64,000 nt of DNA from Clavelina lepadiformis (taxonomy: Eukaryota > Chordata > Ascidiacea > Aplousobranchia > Clavelinidae): positions 10,895,856 through 10,959,855 of the forward strand of contig NC_135246.1 of the NCBI RefSeq assembly GCF_947623445.1, written 5' to 3'. Numbering within the stretch: position 1 is the first letter of the stretch; each line of letters begins with the position of its first letter. Both the position numbers and the translations under genes were made by a program. This document shows positions 40,656-52,510 of the stretch, in pieces. The notes below the pieces were generated by a model, which saw only the letters and a program-made list of their open reading frames with translations, ran no database searches and was not told where the DNA came from.

Positions 40656-43600
40656 TTACGAAAAGTAAGTGTGGATATATTTTTCAATCTTCATTCTGCA
40701 TATTGGACATTTTCTGAGAGCTTTGGTGCATTCAGTGCAACTACAAAGATGACCGCATGGAACAAAAACCACATCAGCAATTTGATCCAAGCAAATCTTG
40801 CATTTTCTTTCTTCTTGCAATTGTTGAATATGAGCTTCCACTGATACAGTGGTACCTGTAAAGAATATACAGAAAACGTAAAACATAATAATGACCACAC
40901 CTTATGATCGCAGATGAGTGACACTGTAATGCAAGGTCAGTACAGTTCAGCTGCATTACCAATACATTAAAACGTTAAGTAGACCAGGTCAACACAGAAA
41001 TGTATTATCATGACTGTGGAGTGTAAAAAAATTAGGTAGTAACATACCTAGCAAAGTTGCAGCGTTTTCTTTCTCATCCAGTTTGTTCCTTGCCCCGTTC
41101 AGTTTAAGAGATTGCACTTTATGGTTATTTTGTATTGTTTTGGCATTGCCTGTAAAATTTTCATGCCACTAGCATAATTGCTAATAAATATAATAAAACT
41201 AGATTAAGTAATTTGATGTGTTGTCATTCGGTAGAGTATTATTACTTCCAGAATGATGACATGGTGGATATTGGATGAGATCTTCAACCAAACTTTCCAC
41301 TGAAGAATACAACCCAATGTGGTTTTCTAATCGCCTGAAAAATTGCAGTGAATGTGTGGTCAAATAGTCAAGTTTATAAAATCAAGTTTCAAAAATTAAA
41401 TGCTAAGAAATTGAACAACACAACTTTGAACGCCTCCCACAAAACTTAAATGTAAGTGTTTATGTATTTCCATCAATTTTGTAAGTTTTAACTACATAGG
41501 TTCCAATGCTTCTTTATGGAAAGCATTGGTTTGAAATTTTTGTTAGATTTAAATGACTATCAAAAGCAAGTTTAGCTTTAACTATGCAACATTTTGATAC
41601 CTTTTGATCAAACGACGAATCTTACGGTAATCAAATCCCATTACTTTTGCATTTTCAACCGTAGTAGATTTCATTGCTTCATTTAACTGACTACATACAG
41701 ACTTAACCTGACGTTGCAAATACAGTGAACAATGGTTGATGAAATGGATAAGCTTGCAGGCAGAAATAAAAAATAACCTACAATACAGAACTACTGTACT
41801 TACATATTAATAAGTTTTGACACTAGTGTATTAACCTTACAGTAACCTTAAGTATACACTCGGTTAAGTTTGCATCCATGGAAAAAACACAAAAATTATG
41901 GATTCAACTTTACCAAGAATTTACTAGTTATGAGCATCAAAACACACCAAACGGTAATTAAAGACGACTGAAATCCCTTTTGCTTTGACTTTACCTGACG
42001 TCATTCAAACAAAAAACTGTACACCAAAATCTTTCTTATCTGAAATGTACTATAGTATGTAAATCAACATACGGTCAGTGTAATTGTTATGAAAACATTT
42101 TAATTTTCAAGTACTGTCATTAAATACAACAGACCAAATAATTGTGTACAAAATTGCCAAGTACACATCTATAAGATATGTTTACACAAGCTGCACGAAT
42201 TTAAGTTGTGTACTTAACCGGAAATTACTGTGTCTGTACCTAAACACCATATTCAACCATAAGTTGCATTAGTTTGTTCAAAATATTTACCAAAAAGTAT
42301 AGGGTGCAACTAGTATGAGCAAAACTTAAAAAAGCTGATGGAATGACAAACTTTTAGAAAGACTAAATTGAGAGTACTAATGCTCACTCCACTCTTGGAA
42401 AGGTGGTCTATCGGAAAAAAGGTGACTTGATGCATTAAATCTCTTTGATTGCTTGAAATTTTATTTAATAAACGAAAGTTTTGAAGCTGATTGTCGTTAT
42501 TAACTTGTTTTTATTATATTTATTAAATTTGCAACGCCTTTAACTAAAGTAAAGCAGATATCATACAGCGCTGATTTTTAGCTGAAAGTGACCAGATTGG
42601 CTGAAAAATGGCAAGCAAGCAGCTAAATGTAAATTTGTGAATCAAAATTTTGTATCATTTTTGAAGCAGAGTTTAGTGAATTTCAAGTTTTGTAAGCATA
42701 CAGTTGCGGATGCAAGTATAATGTGTTGCACTTGCTAACAAAGCAAATGTGTTGCATTTTTCAAAACAATGTGCCTAAAAAAGGAAAATTTTGAGAGCAC
42801 ATGCTGAAGACGTATTGTATCATTTGTATGATAACAAAAATGACCGAATGACTACATTTTGCACAACAAAGCTTGTTTTGCTTGTTAATACAATAAAAAC
42901 ATCTGATTGTATGGATTAATGGATATGACAAAAATAATAGATGGAGTGAGTAATGAACTAACAGAAACTGACTTGTGGATCTATGACTGACGACAAACAT
43001 TGTAGTTCATCACGGCCTCTGCTGTCAGATGGACGAGATGGTGGTACATCAAATGGTCCACGTAAAACAGGTCGTGGAAGGTTTGGAAACAAGGACACCA
43101 TTCGATGCACAAAATCTGGTCCTTTACGTTGCAGCAAAAATTCACATCTGAGAATAACTGAAATGTACAATTTCCTAACACCATTACATTCTCATTCAAT
43201 CTAACTGCAACTACCCAATTTTCCATATGAATGTTTTACTTTTAAATGTAAATCACTCTACATTTATTATATTGATAAGTGAAAAATAAGATATCATATC
43301 AAATATTATACTACTACTAGTACACGACTATGACAATATATATATGTATAAAAGCTTCAAACTGCTATAGACCTCATGGTTTCGATAAAAAAGTTAAGCT
43401 ATTAATTCATCCTCACGTTGGAAACCACTTGGCATGTTCAGACCATGGCTCATCATCTGGGTCCCAGTTTTGCAGACCTCCATTGCAGTACCAGCATTTC
43501 ACTCTGTCTCGTTCTCCAAGAAAGAAAAATCCTGCCTTAGCTATTTGTCTTGGTGTTGCTCTCACTCGGCTTTGTGGCCATCGGTGATCAAATGTTTCAA

Positions 43601-46600
43601 ATCTAGAATCTTCATTTCTCATGTGTGGACTGACAGGACAAAGACATGGAAAAGAATTCTGCAATTCTACCTGTCAAAATATAAACAAGTATAATAACTG
43701 ACTGGGGAAAATATACTTTGTCTCGCTCTGAATGATTACTACATACTTTGATACCAGTTTTTCAAGTCAACCGATAATATAAATTACATGGATTGCAGAT
43801 AATGTGTGAAAGGTGGAAAATGTAATTAAACTTTAAAGAATAAATTTTGTAATTCCTCACAATTCGAGTCCCTTCTGTTTGTCCACCTTGACTGGCAAAC
43901 TGAGCCATAACATCAGCTGGAAAAATACCATGAGAGCAATGAAACAACCATTATTGCAGGAAACAGTTGTGTAAGACATGAAAATTTAATAATTAAATTC
44001 ACGGAAAGGTAACTTCACTACTATCAATATACCAATAGGAATATTTCCACACTCTTCTCCTCTCATCCTCTGGCAATCATCTTTGTGCCACCTCGGTGAT
44101 TGGACATCATCTCCATGCATCCAGTTCTCCACACACAAACCACAACTAAAGCACTTCACTCTATCCTTGTATCCAGTGTAATAGAAGCCAATTTTAGCAA
44201 GGTCATGGGGATTTGCTGCTGATGTGCGTGGAAACTGTATAAAAGTGGCCAATCTGTATGATTCTTTCATAGGATTTCCAGGTGGAATGTAAACACTGCA
44301 TTGTCCTGGTGGATCACGTGTCCTACATTACAAACATTGTTTACTTAAATAAACATAATTAAAGCAATGATGAAGTTGGACTGTAAAGGTTCCTAAAACG
44401 TTGGCAGAAATAAATAATTCTGTATTAAACCAGAGTTGCCTAATAGCAACCAGTAGCTCAGTACACATTATTTTTATAACTGATTGTATTTATGTTCACT
44501 GTTACGTTAGGACAATCTAATGTTATGCATCATTTGTAAGAAATTGCAATAGTTTTAATAAAAAATTACCTCTGGTTAGCTCCCGTCCCAGCAGTATTCT
44601 ATCAAAAAAGTTAGCTATTAGAAACACAAAACTAAATAGTTAACCAAAACTGAAAATGGCCAAGCTGCAAAGTGGCTTACGATACTCACCGATACATGCA
44701 TTTTTTACCAAGGCATAATACAATTTAAACTAGAAATTAACTATAAGTCTGTTTAAATTTTGACTCTTATATCTCTAACTATTCCTTCTCAACAATTGGT
44801 AGCCTTGAAATTAACTACATATATATAATTATGTTGTTTGGTGCAAAAACATCAACATTCACCCTTGAGTAATTACACATCTAAATAAACCTGCATTTTT
44901 AATCATCCAACAAATTAAAATTTGACGTGCAATTCAATTCTTTTGACTAGTGCCCTCATCTGGTTCTATTTTGTAGCAGTTTCACAGACATGACAGTTTG
45001 CTCTGATTCTCGATCCTCAGATACTTGAAGTTGTGGTCTAATAAGTAAACTTGTCCTTGGTTAATCATGCAATGTCCACTGCGTTATCTACTTGAAACTA
45101 ATATCTAAGAGATCTTGAACTACAGTTCACTTTATATACCGGACAATGCGAACATATATAGTAGAAGTAGAACTAACAAAATGAAAGTAAGCGCAAGCAA
45201 TAAAGGATAAATAACAGTGAAAAAATTTGAAATGAAAACAAGTTTCTTTAACTTGAAATTTGTAGATTACAAGACTATCTTATTATAAGCTGACTTAAGC
45301 TATTTCAACACAGAGACACTAAATTCATCTAACAACAGCTTAAAATTTCACTTTATGTGAATCAACTGATACACAAAAATTTCTCTTACTCTATAGTTTA
45401 CTTGTCTTACTACAATATATACATTTATACAATGAAGCTTACAAATAATCAATTCAATGCCTATCTAGGTCAACCTTCCGACTTCTCTAACAGCGAGGCT
45501 TGAATAAATTTGGAGTTACCACTTGCACTGTGTAATCAGTTAATTTAAGTTATGGTGTGATATGATTAAGGTTACAAAAAAGACTTTAAGTTCAAAAAAC
45601 ATCTCAGTTTATATAAAAAAACTTACAATGTAAAAAGTCGTGTAGACCTTCATACCTGACAAGGCATTGTGTTCCAATATGCTTCTTCTACATAATGACA
45701 AATATTTGCAAAAACAGGCAGAGAAGAAAAAAGACACCTTTCAACTGCTTTTTGAAGTCGAACATCTTCAAGTTCTAGAGCGCAAAGCATCAAATAGATA
45801 TGCTTCATCTCTTTTGGATTTTCTACACCATATTTAAAGATAGTAAAAACAACAAAGCAACGAAAAATTTATGGAAACTCAAATAAGTTGTTGCTGTTAA
45901 TGATACCTGAACATAAGCAGTTGTTATTTTATTAACAGCACTATATTGAAAGATTAGTTGCAAATCTATGCGATAAATTATTAATGTTAAATGATATGAA
46001 AAGTTAATTATTATACTAAAGAAACACATAAATAAAATAAGTTTTATTAAACAGCTATATCCAATAATATTAACCAGAGCTGGGAAACTAGCCAATTTTG
46101 TTAGCGGTTAGCTGCCATACTTGCTAATTGTCATGTTACATTATATTAATCGCGGGCAGAACTACTACTCATTATTAAGACATGTGATGAAAAGAGTTGT
46201 ATTAGAAACTTATGTGGTGCCAGACCACAAACAGGAAAACAAAGTATTCAAACATTAAAATGATTAACAGAGAAGCAAATTTCCGTGAGTCAATGGATAA
46301 TCAAAAATTTTGCTCCTTCCTTATTCTCTCCGTGTTTCAGCTAATGGCTAACAAAATCATTAGTTGCTAAGGCCAGATTTTCCCAGTCCTAATATTAACT
46401 CACCTCTAGAAAGACGTTTCACAGCACCCTTTACAATGTTAGTTTTTGTTGCAAACCAATCTAAACCTCTATCTGTGCATAAAAGCTTGCAAATTGTACG
46501 ATTTCGAGGGCTCAAAAACACGCTCACACAAGCCAATAGTTTAATATTTTGAAGATTGCCCACAATTTTGTTGGTTGTAGCAATTGATGTGAAGTAAGCC

Positions 46601-46857
46601 AGGTAAATCCCGACTTTTGTAAGTACCATTACATCAGTTTCATCAGAAATGTTAGACTCCTTAAAACAGCTTTTGCATTGGAAATGAATATTTTTCTGAA
46701 AGTCTAGGAGTCTGTCAGTGATGCAAGCGAAGGAGCAATTGTCGCTAATCAAAACTTCAAGTAGTTCTCGTAGCCAAACACCGGCATTATCTATGGCAAA
46801 CGTGACAGGATGAACTATCTCTTTCACAACTGCAGTGTAAGCTATGTTAGCTGACAT
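40656..46857 (-). CDS. Inhibitor-of-apoptosis protein: novel N-terminus, two BIRs, UBA, RING
   Basis: IAPs bind caspases or their activators through BIR domains and ubiquitinate targets through a RING. Read on the - strand, exons are 46404-46857, 45656-45822, 44570-44598, 44033-44322, 43861-43916, 43417-43670, 42973-43147, 41601-41707, 41246-41334, 41048-41149 and 40656-40855, with closed phases and 640 residues. BIR1 spans about 238-300 (FIQFPRTSAANPHDLAKIGF). BIR2 spans about 354-418 with zinc ligands C391, C394, H411 and C418 and a typical DPDDEPW groove. The UBA lies at about 490-534 (VMGFDYRKIRRLI). The C3HC4 RING runs from C593 (CKICLDQIADVVFVPCGH) to the C-terminus. Domain order matches XIAP/cIAP minus one BIR. 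Residues 1-210 are helical and unlike any IAP region I know. They might be a separate gene, but splice phase joins them cleanly. Confidence 0.88.
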
Positions 46858-47562
46858 GACAATATAAATGTAAAAACTTCTCTACAGTGAAATAAAGGTG
46901 TAAACTGTAAAGATATCCCTAAACAGCGAAATAAATGATACATGTTGTTAAATAAATAAAAAAAGAAAGTTTTCATCACAAAAACTAGTACAGTAAGCAC
47001 TATCAGAAGTACACAAGCCAAACTTCAATAACAATTTAAGGGTGTCCAAGGTTGCACTCACATTTTGTCATTTTATAATAGCCTGTTCAAATGACGTCAT
47101 TAGTAACTTATTATGAACATCTGGAGACCAGACCATTTTGGTCATAATATCTGAATGGTCACAATAATCCAAGCCGCTACAGTACCGTTTAACCACACCA
47201 GTATTGATACAGTTAGACACAGAATGACAAAAAAATTGAATTCATTATCATTGATTTGATTAACATTAAAGTCAATGTCAGTAGGTGAACGGAGTATATA
47301 ATATGTGGCACAATTATCACTGTTACGTTGCATAATTAGCAAGAAAATGGTGTCCGGTAATTTTATTGTATAGTAATTACATCTCGTTCATTTTCATGGA
47401 TTGTAATTACATCGCAATCTATCACATCGTCGGTAATTTCATCGTTGAATTGACCTGCTTAGCATAAGTATCTCATAAATAGCCGGCTTGTTGATATTCC
47501 CTATATAGGAATAGAAATTTCTTCTTCTTCAAACTCTTCAAGATGCCTCTGCAGTACGTTTT
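46858..47562. other. Gene-free region upstream of the IAP gene
   Basis: The IAP promoter should lie here. The segment 47340-47450 repeats GTAATTACATC-like phrases two or three times, perhaps a decayed repeat. No gene is recognised before the MULE fragment. Confidence 0.4.
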
Positions 47563-48340
47563 AAGCATAAAAATAACAAAAATCTTATTTATAATAGCCA
47601 TCTATTTGTGAGAGAGCGAACAGGTAACAAAGAAACTACTTGGAAAGGTGACCAGCTTTATACAAGAAAGTGCCATGCAAAACTTCATACAAATGAAGAC
47701 TATTACGAAACGTGTTGGAGAATACAAGCATGCAGACGATATTGCTCATATTGAAGTTGCTAAAGTGATTAGAGTAACTAAAGAAAAAAGCAATCACAAC
47801 TCAAAAATCAACACATTGTATTGCAACAAATGTGTACATTGGAGTATCCTAAGCACTTGCTTGTCAGCTACCAACACCTCAGTACCTAAAAAGGAATATA
47901 CACGAAATGCTAGAAATGTAGCAGAAAAAGTTCCTGCAAATCCAGTGTGCTTACTTGAGTTAAGCATCCCTCCTGCATATAGGGTAAATCATTCCAATCA
48001 ATCCTTTCTTCTGTTCAACAGTGACGGTGGATCAGACAGGATTATTTTATTTTCGTCTCGGAGAAATCTGCATGTCTTATCCAGTGCAAGTAACTGGTAT
48101 GCAGATGGGCCTTTCAAAACAGTACCCCCTTTATTTAGTCAACTATACACTCATGGTATCATGAATGGTGACATTTTACCACTTGTTTATGTTTTAATGG
48201 CCAAAAAAACTGAAGACAGTTACAACAAACTTTTGTCAGAATTAAAAGTTTTAGAGCCTACCTTATCACCAAGAACAATTATAACTGATTTCGATTTTGT
48301 GCACGCACACACAGCTGTTGTAACCCTCCACCATGCATTT
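47563..48340 (+). pseudogene. Broken MULE (Mutator-like) transposase with FLYWCH zinc finger
   Basis: The first part, about 47563-47750, encodes a FLYWCH-type finger in one frame (LFVRERTGNKETTWKG, then YTRKCHAKLHTN). The following part, about 47735-48340, is in another frame. It continues HADDIAHIEVAKV and then gives the MULE transposase core (FKTVPPLFSQLYTHGIMNG, LPLVYVLMAKKTEDSY, RTIITDFD). FLYWCH plus MULE is a known animal arrangement in which the finger binds DNA and the RNase H-like core cuts and joins. At least one frameshift separates the two parts, and the C-terminal half after the TDFD aspartate is missing. I could not find terminal inverted repeats. It is an inactive remnant. Confidence 0.78.
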
Positions 48341-51079
48341 TTCTCCGTCATTTGTAAAATTGTGTCATTCAGATTCTATTATAACTGATGTATTAGCTAA
48401 CTAGCCATATATCAGATGAGAAGATATAGATATACCAGATAAGCTACCAAGTTTGTTACGTTTCAAATTTGCATGAGAAGTGGAAAACTTTAAATGTGTG
48501 GTAGCATTTTTTATTCACATCCAGTAAGGTTGTTTCATTGCTAGTTTTTGTTATATTACGAGAAAACATAATTTAGAGCAGAATTTGGAATTTTAGATTT
48601 GATTTAATCTAGAACGATTTTGAAAAAATTGCAGTAAAATTTTGCCCATCTCTAAATCCACAACAAATTTGGTGTCTAGTGCAAATGTGCACAACTACAT
48701 TAAGCACTCACTGCTGCCAAACCTGGGTGTGCGCACAAACTCTGGAATTTGAGGAAACATGAAGTCATGCAGAAGCAAAAATTGATGCGATCTATAACCT
48801 AGCACATGTAACACGCAATATACAGTTCCAAAACATCTTTGTCCAATGACAGCCTGGGAATGGTACATTCACAAGGTTACCATTGTTTTTAATATAAAAT
48901 GCTATCTTGTTCGTTTTGAGGGTTTCTTGGTTGTTTACAGTATAATAGAAGTTTAATAAACTACTTCTAATAACAGGCTATCACTTATTTGTCAAAAGCT
49001 ATTCTTCACAGGCAGCAGTATTTAATTGCCTCAAAACTGTCAAACTCATAATAGTAGGTTAGATTCCAGAGCAGTGACGAACCAATTTTCTTTTCACATC
49101 GCATTGTGCAAAGATTAGAAGCAGGACAAAGAAAGTTCAAGACTGCTGGTCTCGCTGGAATGCTTCGCCAAGCAAGAGCGATTGTCAAACCGATTTGGGG
49201 GCCGCAAAAATTGTTTTGCGGGCTGCATGTTCGTCATCACTGCTCTAGAGCATGTATTTGACGACTGAACTTGCTCAATACACACATGGCTGTCTGTGAA
49301 ATGTCAACAGTGGAATGGCTCAGAAGGCTAGAAAAACAGCATGGTTAGTGAGTGACCTTGCGGTCACACGACCTTCGGTTACAGTAACCAATAAAAAGCG
49401 TACAAATAATAAAAATCGTAGTGGCATTCTGACATTTCTATGTATGGTGTAGGTGTCTAGCGCCCACTAATGCCACAGTTTTTTTCTTCTCGCATGATGT
49501 GTATGTCTTTGTTTTTATTGGCGGCCAACCAGAATATTGGTAAAACATGACAATTTCATTCTAACATTATGCGATACAATCGTAAAACAATGAAGTTGTG
49601 TTATCTCAAAAGGACATCTTGCGATGACAACTTGCAACGTGCTCTTGTAAAAGAAAAAGAATTAAACACTGAAAAATCTGCTAATGTAATATTAATAAAG
49701 TGAAAGCATATTTCTATACACTCGCCTTTCATCACCTCGTTTCTTACAGTGTCCTAGAGTCTATTCTTACTTCAAGGCCTAATTATCCAAACGTCTGGTG
49801 TTACAGTGTAGCTAACATCACCTTGGCATAAGTCCGCCATTTTGCATAATTTATATCATCATCTCGTTAACTATCCATGAAAATAAAGAAATCGCTGAAG
49901 GAATAAGAAAGAATCAGAAAACAAAAGCAAAGGAAGAGGAGAGGAAAATCTTTGATTTTTAATTTGGAACCGGGATGAAATTGGTTACAAGTTCCTTGAT
50001 TATATTCATGTATTAACAGTACTCATTCATGTATGAAGTTAACAACCTGTTATGTAGTTACCTATGCTTTTACTTATTCCTAGTTATAAAAATCATTGAA
50101 TAAGTAACTAAAGAACGGAAAACAAATTTTAAGCCGTTAATTTCAAAGCTTTTTTAGGAGCTTAGCTTTAGCTTCATTATGTTTCTACAGCAACAACTTT
50201 CAGGATTGGGCTTTTATGGAGACCATATTTTTCGATTAGTAAGTATCCCAAAACCTCATGTATACGGTATTTTTTTATACAAAATTTTGAGCACCAAGCT
50301 TGGGGTGCAACATATTCATGGCTCATAGCTAAAGAGTGTCACAAATCTAAAAATAAAACAGGTAAACATCTTCAGATAATGTTGATTATTTCTACCTGTG
50401 TAAGGTACGTTTCAAATCAAGTACATGAAACTGAAACATTAGTAAAGAATATCACACAGACAATCAACACAATTTTCCATTGAATATAAACCTACTTATA
50501 TGGTGCATTTGATTGTCACTTGCTTTTATATGAAAAAGCTGTGTGCAAATGTCATGTTTATCATTGTAATGTTTATCATTACAATTAAAAAGATTTTGGT
50601 CAAATATATAATAAAAAAGTTTTTTCTACATTAATAAACATTTTTAATTCTGAGTTAGCAATCTTCCCTTACATAAACCATCAATACGACCCCATGTGAC
50701 AAAAAATCGTTCACTTTTACAAAGAAGGCCCGCTTTCGAGCAAAGAGAAAGAAAACACCATCTTTGGTTCTTGCAATCCTACATTCACCAAAAAGCACTG
50801 GTTTTTCCTACTCCTTTGCTGTGAAGGTCGCTGTTTGCTGTGAAGGTATTTATAGTTATTGTGTCAGTTATCCAAAAAAAATGTTTCAGTTACTTGAAGC
50901 AGTTTTTACTGTTAACCACAGGCATTTTAATACATGTTAGCGCATAAATATGTTTGCTTTATTTGTTGGACAAGTTCAAATATGGAAGAAATTAGTTTAG
51001 TTTAAATTTTTCAAGCAAAAAAGCAGGGAGAAACTAATACACAGGTGTGACCTATCACCTACACACGAGATTTCATGGC
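48341..51079. other. Gene-free AT-rich region with one small hAT element
   Basis: Apart from the hAT MITE at 49072-49242 I find no gene or recognised repeat. Some of 48400-49000 may be decayed MULE sequence, since it directly follows the transposase remnant, but no motif confirms it. Confidence 0.4.
49072..49242. mobile_element. Small hAT-like MITE (171 bp)
   Basis: The ends are CAGTGACGAACC and GTTCGTCATCACTG, an inverted repeat with a 3-bp indel. The flanking octamers TTCCAGAG (49064-49071) and CTCTAGAG (49243-49250) match at 6 of 8 positions, suggesting an old duplication. GGGGGCCGCAAAA and GCGGGCTGC near the right end resemble the subterminal motifs of the other hAT elements here. Confidence 0.6.
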
Positions 51080-51089
51080 AAATTAAAGT

Positions 51090-52510
51090 CTTTTCTCTTT
51101 TGGCTTTTAAATTGCAGTTTCTTTCTTCACATTCCTTCCTCAGTCTTTCCATACTTTCTTCACTTGTGAGCACTTCACCTATTTTGGCCTAAACATGCCT
51201 TCTCTTTAATTTGCTGTTATTCATAGCATGTGAAGTAGAAGGTGAAACCTCTGGCATAATCACAGTTTTCACTGCAGCAGTGAGGCATCTTATATGTGAT
51301 GCAGTGCCAGCTTCCATGTCTGATAAAGACCCTACTCACTTTGGAAGAACCTTCCCTTTATCTATTGGGTGTAATCCACTATCACGAAATTCACCTAGTG
51401 CCCAGCTTGGTTGTAAATTTTCATAAAGTAAACCAAGCAATGTATGAAATTCAGTTTTTGTTACACTTTGCAATTTTGATTCTTGAAACTATCTTTTGAA
51501 CACTTCTTTCCAAGCAGCTTTCAATGGTCGAAACAAACAACATCTAATGGCTGTAACGCATGGCTTGTGTGTGGTGGAATGCATATCAAGATAATACCAT
51601 TTTCAATGCATATTCTAGATGCCTGAAAGGTAATGTGGCTGTTGTGACCACCTAATAGCAAGACACATGTTTCTTAATGCCATGTTGCTCGATCCATTGA
51701 CAAAAATATTTTTCAGCCAACTTTCGAACACGTTACTATCCACCAAGCAAGTATTAGGTGGACCGCCTAGCATCCACTTGCCATAGAGATTTTTCCCTTT
51801 GTGCAGAATGGAAGGTGGAAAGTATTGACCAGTTGCAGAAGCGCAAACAAGACAGTAAATGTCATCTTGCCACACATTGGTGTTTAATTCTAGACTCCTT
51901 TTTAAAAAAACGTTTTGTGACTTCTTGGGTCAGTGTTTAAACCTGAGTCATTTAAGTTAAATATTCTACTTACATCATCAGTTCCATATTCTTTCAGGAC
52001 TCGTGTAAAAAGTTCAAAAAACAAGGTGACAACTTCTGCTGTTAATCCTTTTCGTCTTGCTTTTCTTAGAATTTTTGGCTTGTTTCTAGACAACTTTTTG
52101 CTATGCCTTTTCTTGTAACTTAACATCCACTCTCTTCCTGGCATGTTGTTTGTAAATCTGGTTTCAACTTCCTTTTCGTCTAAACATTCCTTTATCAACT
52201 GTTTTATATCACATCTGTCCATTAGAAAATCACCTTGAGCGACAGCAATTATTGTGACAACAATAAATTCTTTCTCACTTGCAGACAACACATGCTGCCC
52301 TCCAGAGCCATGGCGCTTAGGAACTCTTGTTACATTTCGCCTCAAAGTTTCATAAGGAACATTGCTGGTTTTTGTCACTAAATAGTACGATTCACCAGCT
52401 TTTACTCTTGCTGCTGTTACTTCTAGTTCTTCTCTTGTGTATTTGGTTTTAGTCTTCCTCACATAGTGACACGACATACTAATGTAACTAAAAAGTCTAA
52501 TAGAACACAA
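51090..52510 (-). pseudogene. Broken pogo-type (Tc1/mariner superfamily) transposase
   Basis: Read on the - strand, the first open stretch (52510-51902) starts with a psq-like helix-turn-helix (TAARVKAGESYYLVTKTSNV), then a CENP-B-type DNA-binding region (GREWMLSYKKRHSKKLSRNK), and the first catalytic Asp region (RIFNLNDSGL). The next stretch (to about 51615) continues the DDE domain (ASATGQYFPPSILHKGKN, VFESWLKNIF). A third, near 51590-51490, gives PPHTSHALQPLD, a pogo/Tigger hallmark. The remains of a charged tail (SEESMERLRKECEERKKL) follow near 51130-51170. The pieces lie in different frames, so at least two frameshifts and several stops break it. I could not identify the terminal inverted repeats. 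A plain DNA transposon fossil. Confidence 0.82.

Noticed and set aside
44955-45055. Open stretch on the - strand (LQVSEDRESEQTVMSVKLLQ) between IAP exons 2 and 3
   Set aside because: It has no acceptor and donor pair that keeps phase, and it ends in a stop; the flanking exons already join cleanly.
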